Part shown: piece after piece, positions 55,101-64,000 of the stretch
Position numbering within the stretch: the first letter of the stretch is position 1
How the letters are laid out: each line of letters opens with the position of its first letter
NCBI RefSeq assembly: GCF_016583985.1
Contig: NZ_NRSD01000014.1
Coordinates: forward strand, 57,316-121,315
Length of the DNA stretch: 64,000 nucleotides
Reading direction: 5' to 3'
DNA from: Thiocapsa imhoffii
GTDB taxonomy: Bacteria > Pseudomonadota > Gammaproteobacteria > Chromatiales > Chromatiaceae
Made by a program: the position numbers and the translations under genes
Notes under the pieces: generated by a model
The model's database searches: none
What the model was told of the DNA's origin: nothing
Seen by the model: the letters and a program-made list of their open reading frames with translations, nothing else

Positions 55101-55291
55101 GCTTGACCCCGCTCTTGTTCGAGCAGTCCGTGCAGGCCCAGTTTTTGATTCCCATGGCGACCTCGATCGCCTTTGGGCTCGCCTTCGCGACCCTGCTGAT
55201 TCTCTTCGTCATTCCCGCGATGCTGTCGATCCACGATAGCCTACATGCGCGATTCGCGCGGCTGTGGCGGGCTGAACCGGCTCGGGCCTGA
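52142..55291 (+). CDS. RND efflux pump, inner-membrane permease (second system)
   Basis: A 1049-residue RND permease distinct from the one at 25-28 kb. It has the N-terminal helix (FAHHKVAANLLMMIMILSG), porter wording VVWTGASAEDVEEGITNPLEQRL, and the helix-4 motif GIIVDDAIVVGEDAMAHHQ with paired Asp. The second half holds MFGLSGIVINDSIILVKFYQELL. The wording VEEGITNPLEQRL with VFFPTPEGQIISANATF places it in the less-studied HAE-type subfamily rather than AcrB itself. No outer-membrane factor is adjacent; substrate unknown. Confidence 0.95.
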   Translation: MKDGETRGRQPVKGHQNDLIGLFAHHKVAANLLMMIMILSGIFALDRLNVQFFPTFDLDIVTVRVVWTGASAEDVEEGITNPLEQRLRSVDGLRKMTSTSTQGIASITLEFSEGIDPLLALDQVRRLVDDFRNFPQDAEKPEVALVIRHESVARLVLTGLDRPDELRGLARRFESELLERGIDKVEIRGLPAEEISIQVDQARLEQLGFGLSRIGEQVAAFSRDLPAGAIGRGEATRELRSLDRSRDVIEFAQLPLKIEETLNLQLGDIAVIERVPRDGAVRISIEGRPAVELILQRAERGNSLAAARVLDEWLAETRPLLPPGVELLVYDASWELIRDRIMLLVTNGLTGLILVVGILFLFLSGRVAFWVAWGIPVSFLATLFILYLAGGSINMMSLFALIMALGIIVDDAIVVGEDAMAHHQMGEDPLLAAEGGVRRMLAPVVASSLTTIAAFLPLMLVGGVIGNILSVIPFVIIAVILAALLESMLVLPGHLRSAFIHSHKVQPRSLRGRLDRGFDYLRDQLFRPLVTLAVHHRFATIAAAISALVIALGLVAGGRLGFVFFPTPEGQIISANATFVAGTPRAQVDALLEHLDDTLRETEASFDQGKLVNLALALHGARAEGSGSGADQLGALQVELIAPDARDVRNEDFIRAWRERVVLPAGLEGFTIASRRAGPPGRDLNVRLFGGDAETLKEAALDVTEVLKGLPGVSAVEDDMAFGREQIIYSLTPAGKALGLTVAELGQQLRTAFDGQLVQIFQDGADEVEVRVKLPREERERLGSLDRLNVRIADGSSVPLTTVAHWRTQRGFEILRHAEGKLAVEVSADVDSDVNNAGAIIEGLIEATLPELEAKYGISYSFEGRSADQRETFSDMRKGLILGLILIYIILAWVFSSYGWPLVVMAAIPFGLTGALFGHWLIGIDVTILSLFGMFGLSGIVINDSIILVKFYQELLDQGMANQDALIEASCQRLRAVLLTSLTTIAGLTPLLFEQSVQAQFLIPMATSIAFGLAFATLLILFVIPAMLSIHDSLHARFARLWRAEPARA

Positions 55292-55338
55292 TCCCTTCTC
55301 GATCAGGTCCTGGGTGGCGCGGATCCGCCAGCAAGGCT

Positions 55339-57276
55339 TCAAATAGAGCTTTGATCCGCCCTCTGCTCCGGGTGTGCGACGGGTTCCGAGGCATGATGGT
55401 CGGCCGATGCACGCGCGGCCGAGCGGATCCCTGGAGTGGGCGGAAGCTGACGCAACGCATGCTGGGATCCAGCGAAGAGATCTCGATTGAGAATTCGGAT
55501 GGCATCAAGCCAGGCCGTCGAGTTGCGGCACGCCTCCGTCTGCGCCGCTGTCCGTTCATCCAGCGCTTGGGGATCGCGGCAGGCGGTCACCGTGGCGCCA
55601 TCACTGATGAAGTGCATCCCGGGCAACGGGCGAATGGCGAGGCGGTGATCCGCTGATGGCGCCGTCCAGGACATGATCGAGGGCCGATCGTCGCCAAGGA
55701 CTTGCAGCAACAACCCCGGCAATGCGTAGAAGGGGAGTTCACCGACATCCAGGACCCCACGACGACCATCGATCAACACGATCGGCGTTGCGACCAGCGT
55801 CCGAAACATCTCGTCGGTGAATTCGGATCGATTCGGTGCGAGCAAGCCGGACTCGCGATGCCCGCCGAAATTGGGGCCGAGCGCGGGTAAATGATCACCG
55901 AACAAGACGATCACCGCGTCCGGATCAAGGGTTCGGAGCTCACGCAGGAAGTCCATGAGTTCGCGAGATTTGTAGTACATGGTGTTGGCGAATGCCGCGA
56001 CCGTTTCATGACCTTCGGCAGCGGTGATGACAGGCGGACGCTGGTCGTTCAGCGGGTAGGGGAGGTGGCCGAAGTAGGTCAGCACATAATTGAAGATCGG
56101 TGTCGGGCCTTGTAGCTCGGGGCCGATTCGGTCGAGGATCTGGCGATAGAGCGATGAATCGCTTAAGAAATTACGATTCATGTCGTCACGTTCGAAATCA
56201 GCATCCGACCAATAGAGGTCGAACCCGACGCGATGATAGGCGTTGACACGATTCCAGAACGACGCTGCATTCGGATGCGAGGCGATGGAGCGATAACCGA
56301 TCTCGCCGAGATGTCGGGGCAAACAGGGGACATCACGGCGCAGTCCTCCTTCGAAGAAGACATGGTCCCGTTCCACCGGGAAGCCACACAGAATTTCAAA
56401 CTCGGTGTTGGCCGTGTAACCGCCGAAGACCGGGGCCAGTCCGTGGGAGTGACCCGCGGCAGCCCACAGCGCACGAAACTCCGGGTCAAATGGATCCGCG
56501 GAGAGTTCCGACGCGGTCAGCTGCATTGGATCCCAAAAGGATTCTAGGACAATCATATGGAGATTGCGCTTGGGGCGATCGGTTGCGGCCACCTTCACCA
56601 AGGGTGTGATGGGGGCGGTCCCGAGTTGCTCGAGCGCTGCGGTGACCTGCCGGGCGCTGGGCGCGGATTCACGACGCGCCCGACTGCGAACCCCTTCTTG
56701 CAAGAGGTGCAGGGGCAGCCCGCGATGATCGTAATTGCCGCGCTGATTCCACACCGAATGACCAAAATTTTGGTCGAGCTCGAGACGCACGGGTTCTGGA
56801 AAGGCGAGCAGCAGCCCCACTAGGGTGCCGATCAGGCCAAAGGTCATCCAGGTCGTAGGACGACGCCACGCGATCATCCACCAAAGCAAGAGCGCGGGGA
56901 TGGCGACCATCAGTGCTGCTCCGACCCATTGCCAGCCGTCGAGCAGCATGAACATGTTCCTGGCGGCGATGAAATCGTCGGGCATCAGCGGGCCGCCTAG
57001 GATCGCGATCTTCAGCGCATTGCCGAAGGTCAAGGCGCTGAACAGGGCGGTCGTGGCCAGGAGGAAGCGTGGCAGCGAGGCGGCGATGGCATAGAGTGCC
57101 GCGCCGAGCAGCAGATGCGCGATCAGATCACGTTGGAAGGCCACGGGTGCGAGTTTCACACCGAGGAAGACGTCGATGGCGGCCTGGGCGACCAAGTACC
57201 AAACCACGACGAAAGCGAGGGCCGCGGCCCAGCCGAGCGCACGCCGCATGGCGGGATGTTCGAGAATTCGTTTCAT
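55339..57276 (-). CDS. LtaS/MdoB-like phosphoglycerol transferase-type sulfatase
   Basis: A 645-residue inner-membrane protein with four to five N-terminal helices (LGWAAALAFVVVWYLVAQAA, AHLLLGAALYAIAASLPRF and others) and a large periplasmic sulfatase-fold domain. It has the first metal motif MIVLESFWDP, the nucleophile Thr288 in FGGYTANTEFEIL, and VIVLFGDHLPALGPN. These match LTA-synthase and glucan phosphoglycerol transferase families, which move phosphoglycerol or phosphoethanolamine onto envelope glycans. The start at 57276 (MKRILEHPAM) is preferred to an upstream in-frame ATG. The C-terminal 70 residues are low-complexity. Confidence 0.9.
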   Translation of the reverse strand: MKRILEHPAMRRALGWAAALAFVVVWYLVAQAAIDVFLGVKLAPVAFQRDLIAHLLLGAALYAIAASLPRFLLATTALFSALTFGNALKIAILGGPLMPDDFIAARNMFMLLDGWQWVGAALMVAIPALLLWWMIAWRRPTTWMTFGLIGTLVGLLLAFPEPVRLELDQNFGHSVWNQRGNYDHRGLPLHLLQEGVRSRARRESAPSARQVTAALEQLGTAPITPLVKVAATDRPKRNLHMIVLESFWDPMQLTASELSADPFDPEFRALWAAAGHSHGLAPVFGGYTANTEFEILCGFPVERDHVFFEGGLRRDVPCLPRHLGEIGYRSIASHPNAASFWNRVNAYHRVGFDLYWSDADFERDDMNRNFLSDSSLYRQILDRIGPELQGPTPIFNYVLTYFGHLPYPLNDQRPPVITAAEGHETVAAFANTMYYKSRELMDFLRELRTLDPDAVIVLFGDHLPALGPNFGGHRESGLLAPNRSEFTDEMFRTLVATPIVLIDGRRGVLDVGELPFYALPGLLLQVLGDDRPSIMSWTAPSADHRLAIRPLPGMHFISDGATVTACRDPQALDERTAAQTEACRNSTAWLDAIRILNRDLFAGSQHALRQLPPTPGIRSAARASADHHASEPVAHPEQRADQSSI

Positions 57277-57832
57277 GGATAACCGAGCGAAGTGGACTTC
57301 GCGGAAGTATGCTGTGGGGGATGACCGGCGTCGACATGAGACGGTCATCGTATCGACTCGATATTGTAATCTTTAATTTAGTCCTTGACCAGGGCAGGGA
57401 ATTGTGTAGGAGCAAAGCGGGGACAGCGGGGGGCGGGGCGGCGCCTTGCCAAAGGGTCTCGCGTTGCGCTGCTTGTGCGGGAGGTTGTCGCGGTTGGATG
57501 ACCCTGTTGGGGGCGCCGAAGCTCTGCAGAGTCCCGGTCAGTTCGGACCCACAGGTGATCGAGGACAGGATGGTGCCCCCGTAGCCCGGAGGGCCATCGT
57601 CGGTGTTTCGTGTTCCAGTGGTCGAGGTCTGAACTCGGGCGATTGAGCTGAGCTCAGTTAGGATGAGGGTTTGGTCAGTGAACGAGCGATCTGGCCGTGA
57701 CGAGTCCCGATAGGAGTGACCATGAGGACGGCCGCGGGTACTGTTGTCGGGCCAAATTCAGATGCCGATCCCCCGTTCTGTGCGACACAATGCCCCTGAT
57801 CATGTGGCAAGGATCTCGCCTTGATCGACCGC
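57277..57832. other. Intergenic region, no firm gene
   Basis: 556 bases between the LtaS-like gene and the glycosyltransferase gene. Around 57355-57380 is a locally AT-rich patch that may be the LtaS-like promoter. The only other signal is a 25-codon frame with a good ribosome site at 57722. I see no RNA gene. Confidence 0.45.
57722..57799 (+). CDS. Possible 25-residue microprotein
   Basis: AGGAG six bases before ATG opens MRTAAGTVVGPNSDADPPFC and ends ATQCP. The ribosome site is better than those of many real genes here, but the product is tiny, lacks a membrane helix and is antisense to no known feature. Could be chance. Confidence 0.15.
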   Translation: MRTAAGTVVGPNSDADPPFCATQCP

Positions 57833-59422
57833 TCAGCGCGGACGTGGCCACGCGATCCACCATTGCCAGGTGCCTGCCACCGGCGTGATGGCCCAATCCG
57901 ATGCCAGTGCGTCGCGCAGTGCTTGACTCGGTGCGAGCAGCAGCAGGACGTCGAACTCGCCAGGCTGTACGAAGTCCGTCGCGTGCGCATGATCCCAGGC
58001 CCAGATCCGTGTCCGTGCGTCCAGATGATAGGCCAAGGAGATCATCTCACCGGTCGTGACGCCGCTCTGGGAGACGATCACCAAGGGATGCTGTGTGGTC
58101 TCGATCAGGCGTGCGACCGCGCTGTTATGTGCACTAAAATGTTTATTCCACCAGCTCTCGGCGGCCAGGATGCGCGCCTGCGATAGGCCACCGAGCAGCA
58201 CCAGAAGCAGCAGTGCCAGCCAGGCCCACCGCCTCCGACGGTCCCCACGTTGGATCCCCGTGCCGAGGACCCAGGCCAGCATCAATTGCATGGCCATCAC
58301 GGCTGGTAATCCATAGCGGACATGCTGTGAGCGACTCCCTCCGAACAGCAGATCGGGGCCCAGGACGATGCCCAGATAGCCAACGGCGATCAGAACCAGG
58401 AGCCACATCTCTGGGCGCGGTGCGCGCAGGACATAAACGAGGACCGCGAGCCCCACGAGGAACGCGATGAGGACGAGATCCGGAGTGAGCGCTGGCGTCG
58501 GGTCCAGATCCAAGATCGACCGGCCAAGATGGCCGACCCAGGAGCCGAGATTGGATGAGGCGCCCACCGCGCGCTCCATCCAGGCGGTATGGTTCGCCGC
58601 CGCGCCAAACTGCGACACGAGCACCAGTAGCCAGGGAGTAAACAAGAGCATCGCGCTCGCCACGCTGACGAGCCAAGGTCGCCAGGTTGCAGCGGGTCCG
58701 CCTCGCCCTCCACCCTCCGCTGAGCGGCTGAACAGCCAAAGGTAGACGGCATGAAGCGGGATCATGAGCCCGAACAAGAGGTGGCTGTAGAGTCCGATCG
58801 TCATGCAGGCCCCATAGAACCACCAGTCGCTGGCGCGGCCACGCGCCAGCGCGCGCTGCAACACAGCGCTCGACACCAGGATCATGAGCGTCCAGAGGGC
58901 GTACTGGCGGGCCTCTTGGGCATAGAGCAGGTGCAATGGCGAGACGGCCAGGATGGTCGCGGCCACCCAGGGAATCGGGCCACGCCCAAACAGCAGGCGC
59001 ATCAAGGCGAAGGCGGCGAGTGGCAGCAGCATACCGAAGACAGCCGAGGTCCCCCGGACTGCTGTCACCGGGTCGAGTGGCAAGCTCGTGGCGGCTGCGC
59101 GGGCGAGCAGATAGTAAAGCGGGGCATGCTCCGGATGCGCGGCGAGGGCGCGCAAACTGTCCCCCCAACCGAGGGATGCCGCAGGATGCTGAACGGCGAG
59201 GACTTGCTCCGCAGTGAAGAGGTTGCCACTGAAGAGCGTTCCCAAGGCCTCTGCGGGGTGGCCAAAGATCCGGATCAGGGTGAAGACCTCGTCATGCCAA
59301 ACGATCGGATCGGCAAGCCCGTTGAGGCGGAGTGCCGTAATGAGTGCGAGGCCAAGCAAAACGATCACGGGCGCGAGTCGCCGCATCCGAACCTGGGACA
59401 GGCGCTCGACGATGCCGTTCAT
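57833..59422 (-). CDS. Family 39 glycosyltransferase (membrane)
   Basis: A polytopic membrane protein of 529 residues with about ten or more helices, of the GT39/PMT-ArnT superfamily that uses polyprenyl-phosphate sugars. The acidic pair is in the first periplasmic loop, IVWHDEVFTLIR (D44, E45). Further wording is HAPLYYLLARAAA and ILAVSPLHLLYAQEARQYALW, common in this family. A shorter start at 59386 is possible. It lies near the LtaS-like gene on the same strand, so both may modify envelope glycans, but acceptor and sugar are unknown. Confidence 0.88.
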   Translation of the reverse strand: MNGIVERLSQVRMRRLAPVIVLLGLALITALRLNGLADPIVWHDEVFTLIRIFGHPAEALGTLFSGNLFTAEQVLAVQHPAASLGWGDSLRALAAHPEHAPLYYLLARAAATSLPLDPVTAVRGTSAVFGMLLPLAAFALMRLLFGRGPIPWVAATILAVSPLHLLYAQEARQYALWTLMILVSSAVLQRALARGRASDWWFYGACMTIGLYSHLLFGLMIPLHAVYLWLFSRSAEGGGRGGPAATWRPWLVSVASAMLLFTPWLLVLVSQFGAAANHTAWMERAVGASSNLGSWVGHLGRSILDLDPTPALTPDLVLIAFLVGLAVLVYVLRAPRPEMWLLVLIAVGYLGIVLGPDLLFGGSRSQHVRYGLPAVMAMQLMLAWVLGTGIQRGDRRRRWAWLALLLLVLLGGLSQARILAAESWWNKHFSAHNSAVARLIETTQHPLVIVSQSGVTTGEMISLAYHLDARTRIWAWDHAHATDFVQPGEFDVLLLLAPSQALRDALASDWAITPVAGTWQWWIAWPRPR

Positions 59423-59686
59423 CAGCGGGTTTGACCCAGCGGTGGGTGCACTAGCCGCTCCACGGAAGAATCAATCAAGGTTTCAGCCTTGTCCAGGCGG
59501 TGTTCCTGGGGTTGCGCGCAGATCAATGGGCAAGGTTCTGGTCGCAACCGCGCCCGGTGACTCATGATGCGTCACCCATTGGTGGGTGACCGCCATCTCG
59601 TGTCGCCCGCATCCTGGCCGGTCTCGGCCGGCGGGGCCAAGACAGCGTCAGGTTCAGATGCATCAACGCTCGTCGAGCAGGGTGAG

Positions 59687-60196
59687 TTAGCCCCCGAACA
59701 GGCGTTTGGCGCGCTCGAGCAAATCGTCGATCTCGCGTTCTGCCGCGGCCCAGTCCTCCACTTCGTGTCCAGGTGTAAAGCCCCGCTTCTCGGCGCGATA
59801 GTAGGCCGCTTCGTGCACCATATGGAGTCGCTCTTCCGCGGACACATTCGAGAGCGAACGCAGCGTGATGGTCTGAGCCTGGGTCACCGGTTCGGATGCG
59901 GTGGCGGTCTTCCTGGGTTTTGCAGCGGGGGTTGCTTGCTTCGTCGTGCGTGATGTCGCTTTCGCGGCGCCCGCGATGCCCGTTGCCGTCCTAGACTTGA
60001 GTGGCGCGGCTTTGCTGGGTACGGCCGGGGCCTTGCGCGCCGGGCTCGTTTTGGTCGCGGTGGGGGATTTCGCTGGCACGGATGGTTTGGCCGCGACCTT
60101 TTTCGGGACCGTCGTGGTTTTGGTCGCCGCCTTTTTGGTGGGTGTGGCGGCTTTGGGCGCCGTCTTTTTGGTTACGATGGTTTTCTCGTCGGCCAT
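59687..60196 (-). CDS. Histone-H1-like basic protein with C-terminal DUF2934 domain
   Basis: A 169-residue protein. Residues 1-100 are a Lys/Ala/Pro/Thr tail (KTAPKAATPTKKAATK, PARKAPAVPSKAAPLK) like the C-terminal tail of histone H1 or AlgP, expected to be disordered and to bind DNA or RNA. Residues 121-160 are a DUF2934-like module (EERLHMVHEAAYYRAEKRGF, then EVEDWAAAEREIDDLL), of unknown function. The start at 60196 (MADEKTIVTKK) is chosen because upstream in-frame sequence lacks the basic pattern. Function might be nucleoid-associated, but this is inference from composition. Confidence 0.83.
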   Translation of the reverse strand: MADEKTIVTKKTAPKAATPTKKAATKTTTVPKKVAAKPSVPAKSPTATKTSPARKAPAVPSKAAPLKSRTATGIAGAAKATSRTTKQATPAAKPRKTATASEPVTQAQTITLRSLSNVSAEERLHMVHEAAYYRAEKRGFTPGHEVEDWAAAEREIDDLLERAKRLFGG

Positions 60197-60412
60197 GTCG
60201 CTCGCTCGCCTCACGGAGTCTGATGTGATCGATTCGTCTCGTTCGAGAGCTCCAGATCTGATGCCCTCTTGGCTGACGCAACCATTGCAGGCAGCCGTCA
60301 TGTCGCTGAACGATGAGGTTCGGACATCCGGATGCAGAGGACCTCTTATCCCAGATTCTGAGGATACACCTGGACGGTGAAACTATACCCGAAGCATGAC
60401 CGGGATTGCCCA

Positions 60413-62947
60413 TCATTCCGAGCGGAGCGCCGGCGCGAGATCCTCTCGCGCGGCTCGTTTCGCTGGGGCGATGCCGGCCAGCAGGGCGGCTCCCCAAGCC
60501 AAGAGCAGACCGGAGATTAGGGGCCAGGCTGGAATGGACATCTCCATCGTCCAACCGAACGAGCGTAGGTTGACGACCTCGATCAAGAGCTGCGCCATGA
60601 CGATCCCTAACGGAATTGCGATCAGACCGGCTACGAGACCGACGATCGAGGTCTGCGTCAGGATCAGACTCGCGAGTTCGCCCGGAGTCATCCCGGTCGC
60701 GCGCAGCACGGCATGTTCCCGGCGGCGCTCCAGTTCGAGTGCCATGAGTGCGCTGAGCACGCCGATGAAGGCGACGGCGACGGCAAGTAATCGCAACACC
60801 TGTGTGATGGCAAAGGTGCGATCAAAGACCGCTAGGGACTCGACTCTGATTTGTTCGTTGAAGCTGGTTTGAATCGGGACATCGAACTGTTCGGTGATGG
60901 AGCGAACTTCAGCGAACACCCGGTTCTGGTCTGCATCCTCTTGAACCCGGATGCCGAGTGAAGAAATCGCTAGATCGTCCCAGAGTTCGATATAGCGGGT
61001 CCGGGCCATCGCGAGGAGTCCCGCGTCCGATCCATAATCGCGGAAGATGCCGCCGATCTCGAGCTGCTGCCACCCCCGCGCGGTGAAGAACTCAATGTGA
61101 TCACCCACGTTGACCCGCTGATGATAGGCATAGGGCTCGGAGGCGAGGATCAGTTCACCGGCCTCGAAGCGGGACCAGAGATCGGTGGCGGTTCCGTGAC
61201 GGAGGGCAAAGCCGCGCGCCGTGACCGAAGACGGGCTCACGCCGATGAGCCAGACGTCGCCAGCGCGTGTTTCGACCCGCGTGGTGCGGGCCAGGCTCAG
61301 TTCCGCGATCCCGTCGAGCGCACGTAAGCGCTCGGCGAGGGCGGCGGGCAGTTCGCCGTCGGCGCGATTGCCAGTCTCTGAGGTCGCGGCGACATAGAGA
61401 TCGCTTTGCAGGGTCCCATCAAGCCAAACGATCAGGCTGTTGCGAAAGCTGTCGATCATAACGCCGACACCGATCGTGGAGGAGATCGCCACGGTGAGTG
61501 CCGCGGCCGCGATTCCCGTGCGCGTGATGGATGAGGCGACGCCGCGTGCGGCCAGCACGGCCGCGAGGGGGCCATGCACCGCGGCCGCGCGGGCGAGGAG
61601 ACCGGCGAACAGGCGCAGCAGGATGGGCACACAGAGGCTGACCCCAAGGATCAAGGTTAGGATCGCGACGAAACCGAGACCGAGCGAGCGGCTGGGGATC
61701 TGCGCCAGTCCCCAGCCGCTCGCCGCCAAGAGAATCCCGAGCACGCCGAGCCAACGCACCCACTGTTGTCCACGCCGCTCCAGACTGTGCTCGCGCAGGA
61801 GGTCGCGCGGCTGCGCGCCCGCGGCCTCCAGCGCGGGGCCGAGCGCGGCCAGGATGGTCACGAGCAGACCAACGCCAACGGCCTTGACAATCGACAGCGG
61901 AGCAATGATGAGTTCGCGAACGGTCAGTGCGAAATAGAGATCATTGATGGTGCGGGTCACCAATTGCACCAATCCCCAACCCGTCAGGATGCCCATGGCG
62001 AGTCCCAGTGCCGATCCGATGCATGCGAATAGCATGGCCTCGGACATGATCAGCCTGAAGAGTTGCGCCCGGGTCGCGCCAAGGGTGCGCAATGAGCCAA
62101 ACAGTTGCCGCCGCTGCACGACCGCGAAGGTCATGGTGTTGTAGATGATGAAGCCGCCGACTAGGACGGCTAACAGGCTCATGGCCGTGAGGTTCGTTTG
62201 AAAGGCGCGGGTCATCTGACGCAGACTCTCGCTGCGTTGTGCCGCGGCGACCAAGCGCAGATCTTGCGGTAGTCGTTCAGCGAGGGTTGCGGCCGCCGTG
62301 GGAGTCAGCGTCAGATCGATACGATCGATCACCGCGGGGCGTGCGGTGATTTCCTGGACCGTGGCGATGTCGGCGATCGCGAAGCCGGCGAGCCCGCCGG
62401 GTTGGTTGGCACTGATGGCGCCGATGACCCGCACCTCTTGTGTCTGATCACCATGCTGCAGTGACAGTGGTGTGTCGAGTGCGATACCGAGACGCTCCAG
62501 GTCCTGCGCGTTCAACAGCAGTGTCCGGGATTCATGGAGTAACCGGGTCAGATCCCCGCCGGTGACCTCGACGCTAGGTCCGGCGAACCGCGGCAGGGAC
62601 AACAGATCGACTCCCAGCAGTTGAAAGGTTCCGCCCGCGATGCGCACGCTCGCTTCGATTACGGGGGAACCGGTGCGTAGGGCCGCGGCAACCGTGTGAT
62701 CCGGATGGCGCCGCAGTTCAACGTAGCGCGCGTCCGCGATCTGGCCGGATGCGGATTCGATCTGATGGGTGGTGCGCCCGACCACCGTCTCGAGGGAGAG
62801 ATCGAACGCACGCAGTGCGCTGGTGTTGGCGATCTCCACGGCAATCACCACCGCGACGCCGAGGGCGATGCCGAGAATCGAGAGCGCGGACTGCCAGCGA
62901 TGCCGTGACAGATATCCGATGCTGGCACGCAGTAAGACGGGCATCAC
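60413..62947 (-). CDS. ABC transporter permease with two FtsX domains (YbbP-like)
   Basis: An 844-residue permease with ten or so helices in two FtsX-like repeats. The N-terminus is [32 protein letters not shown]; the first FtsX core runs [42 protein letters not shown] and the second [36 protein letters not shown]. Large periplasmic domains separate the first and later helices. This is the YbbP layout (about 800 residues); such systems are thought to act on envelope lipids or export. The ATPase gene precedes it with a 4-base overlap. Confidence 0.92.
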   Translation of the reverse strand: MMPVLLRASIGYLSRHRWQSALSILGIALGVAVVIAVEIANTSALRAFDLSLETVVGRTTHQIESASGQIADARYVELRRHPDHTVAAALRTGSPVIEASVRIAGGTFQLLGVDLLSLPRFAGPSVEVTGGDLTRLLHESRTLLLNAQDLERLGIALDTPLSLQHGDQTQEVRVIGAISANQPGGLAGFAIADIATVQEITARPAVIDRIDLTLTPTAAATLAERLPQDLRLVAAAQRSESLRQMTRAFQTNLTAMSLLAVLVGGFIIYNTMTFAVVQRRQLFGSLRTLGATRAQLFRLIMSEAMLFACIGSALGLAMGILTGWGLVQLVTRTINDLYFALTVRELIIAPLSIVKAVGVGLLVTILAALGPALEAAGAQPRDLLREHSLERRGQQWVRWLGVLGILLAASGWGLAQIPSRSLGLGFVAILTLILGVSLCVPILLRLFAGLLARAAAVHGPLAAVLAARGVASSITRTGIAAAALTVAISSTIGVGVMIDSFRNSLIVWLDGTLQSDLYVAATSETGNRADGELPAALAERLRALDGIAELSLARTTRVETRAGDVWLIGVSPSSVTARGFALRHGTATDLWSRFEAGELILASEPYAYHQRVNVGDHIEFFTARGWQQLEIGGIFRDYGSDAGLLAMARTRYIELWDDLAISSLGIRVQEDADQNRVFAEVRSITEQFDVPIQTSFNEQIRVESLAVFDRTFAITQVLRLLAVAVAFIGVLSALMALELERRREHAVLRATGMTPGELASLILTQTSIVGLVAGLIAIPLGIVMAQLLIEVVNLRSFGWTMEMSIPAWPLISGLLLAWGAALLAGIAPAKRAAREDLAPALRSE

Positions 62948-63654
62948 CAGGCGAGGCTCCGGTCGGCCGCGACCAGTCTGCCGTGCTCCAGCGTGAGGAC
63001 GCGATCGGCAATCGCCGAGACCGTGAGACTGTGCGTGACCAGAATCAGGGTTTGGCGCCGACCGGCAAAGAGCGCGGACAAGAGCTCCAGGATCTGTTCT
63101 CCGGTCTCGACGTCGAGGTTGCCGGTCGGCTCATCGGCAAGCACCAGGGCCGGCTCGTGGATTAAGGCGCGGCCGATGGCAACGCGCTGCTGCTCACCTC
63201 CCGAGAGCTGATCTGGGAAGGCCTCGGCGCGGCGCTCGAGCCCCAGCTGCTCCAACAGGGCATGAATCCGCGGCAAACCTCGGCGCAGGGTTGTGCCGTT
63301 GAGTTCGAGCGGCAGGGCCAGGTTTTCCGTGACCGACAAGGTCGGGATGAGATTGAAGAACTGGTAGATGAAACCGATCTGCCGGCGTCTGAGCAGGGTC
63401 AGGGCGGGTTCACCGAGTCGCCGGAGCGGTTGTCCCATGACCTCGACGGAGCCCTGATCCGGGCGATCGATTCCGGCGAGCAGATTCAACAGGGTCGACT
63501 TGCCCGATCCACTGCGTCCGAGTAGAGCGACACACTCACCCTGCGCGACGTCGAAACTGACGCCTTCCAGAACCCGATGCTCACTTTTGCCATCGCCCTC
63601 GGGGTAAACTTTGTGGACATCATGAACCCTGAGCGCCGGTGTTCCAGGCACCAT
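62944..63654 (-). CDS. ABC transporter ATP-binding protein (LolD/YbbA-like)
   Basis: The ATPase for the FtsX-like permease, 236 residues. It has Walker [22 protein letters not shown]-loop [14 protein letters not shown], signature [16 protein letters not shown], Walker [14 protein letters not shown] and ILVTHSL. These features match the MacB/LolD/YbbA group. The start at 63654 ([14 protein letters not shown]) is set by an excellent AGGAGG six bases upstream; an in-frame ATG at 63687 lies inside the previous gene. Confidence 0.94.
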   Translation of the reverse strand: MVPGTPALRVHDVHKVYPEGDGKSEHRVLEGVSFDVAQGECVALLGRSGSGKSTLLNLLAGIDRPDQGSVEVMGQPLRRLGEPALTLLRRRQIGFIYQFFNLIPTLSVTENLALPLELNGTTLRRGLPRIHALLEQLGLERRAEAFPDQLSGGEQQRVAIGRALIHEPALVLADEPTGNLDVETGEQILELLSALFAGRRQTLILVTHSLTVSAIADRVLTLEHGRLVAADRSLAW

Positions 63655-63674
63655 TGATGCCTCCTGTCGCGGGT

Positions 63675-63914
63675 TCATACGAGCCATCGCACCAGATAAT
63701 AGAGGCGTTGACCCTCGGAGGAACTCGAGGGTCCGTAAACGATGGCCGCGCGGAGATGACGGGCTGGATCCGCGGCGGCGCGCGCCTGTTCTTCGTCGGC
63801 AACAATGGTGACGCAGCCTTCGGCGAAGCGGCCACGATCGGTCCGTTTGGCTTGCACGAGCGCGACCTGCCGCGCGAGTGATGTCGAATCCGTATCGACG
63901 AGAATGTTGGGCAT
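63675..63914 (-). CDS. Small conserved-looking hypothetical protein
   Basis: A 79-residue soluble protein, start MPNILVDTDSTSLARQVALV. It contains EGCVTIVADEEQARAAADPA and VYGPSSSSEGQRLYYLVRWL at the C-terminus. The wording is protein-like, with no low-complexity, and I have the impression of homologues in related sulfur bacteria, but I cannot name a family. It is 20 bases before the ATPase start on the same strand, so it is probably co-transcribed. An ATG three codons earlier (63923) is possible. Confidence 0.6.
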   Translation of the reverse strand: MPNILVDTDSTSLARQVALVQAKRTDRGRFAEGCVTIVADEEQARAAADPARHLRAAIVYGPSSSSEGQRLYYLVRWLV

Positions 63915-64000
63915 ACAGTTCAATATCCGGTCAGGTGAATCCCACGCGGCCTCGATCGCTCGGCCAGTGTTGCCGCGTTGGGGTCGGGGCGGAGCGGGGC

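Noticed and set aside
1..64000. Mobile element, prophage or genomic island
   Set aside because: No transposase, integrase, phage structural gene, attachment repeat or tRNA boundary was seen; gene style and GC content look uniform throughout.

Overview
The window reads as an ordinary chromosomal stretch from a high-GC gammaproteobacterium. Gene content (trmD-rplS, sbcB, slt, tmcA, mtnBDC, msrPQ, sufBCD, tex, DUF2333) and protein style suggest the order Chromatiales, possibly a Chromatiaceae-like sulfur bacterium. That placement is inference: there is no 16S gene and there are no photosynthesis or sulfur-oxidation genes here. I saw no tRNA, rRNA, CRISPR array, insertion sequence, prophage or integrase. 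Genes are packed, with many 4-bp stop/start overlaps.

Layout. 1-2.2 kb: end of trmD, rplS, sbcB. 2.3-4.1 kb: three small reverse-strand genes (AhpD-like, two hypotheticals). 4.2-7.9 kb: lytic transglycosylase, a Met/Gly-rich secreted protein and a TauE/SafE permease. 8.2-11.6 kb: NAD-dependent epimerase, YdcF/ElyC-type protein and a periplasmic DegP/HtrA protease. 11.7-13.5 kb: methionine-salvage operon mtnB-mtnD-mtnC, converging on tmcA. 15.9-17.1 kb: an isoaspartyl methyltransferase with a lipoprotein-type signal, and a small zinc-ribbon protein. 17.5-20.9 kb: a large secreted metzincin protease with fibronectin III repeats. 21.0-25.2 kb: molybdenum-cofactor genes moaD, moeA, moaB divergent from the molybdoenzyme msrP and its haem partner msrQ.

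25.3-29.5 kb: an RND pump and adaptor. 29.6-33.7 kb: the least ordinary stretch, with a CysZ-like membrane domain fused to a J-domain, a membrane-anchored protein carrying sixteen 10-residue repeats, a strong hairpin and a DUF2333 protein. 33.9-35.5 kb: cysC, a Cys-rich lipoprotein and a small membrane protein. 35.6-39.5 kb: ferric-iron ABC importer (binding protein, permease, ATPase) with a possible Fur-type operator and an attenuator-like hairpin. 40.2-44.5 kb: sufB, sufC, sufD and a sufT-like gene, with no cysteine desulfurase beside them.

44.5-48.0 kb: phosphodiesterase-like protein, uppP, a phosphopantetheinyl transferase and a small Cys-containing protein. 48.1-55.3 kb: tex, a SET-domain gene overlapping its end, and a second RND adaptor/pump pair. 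55.3-59.4 kb: an LtaS-like sulfatase-fold membrane enzyme and a GT39-type glycosyltransferase. 59.7-60.2 kb: a histone-H1-like tail joined to a DUF2934 domain. 60.4-63.9 kb: a YbbAP-type ABC system and a small conserved-looking gene.

The best candidates for something new are the CysZ/J-domain fusion with its repeat-protein neighbour, the H1-tail/DUF2934 protein and the apparently exported isoaspartyl methyltransferase. I found no obvious new defence or mobile system.
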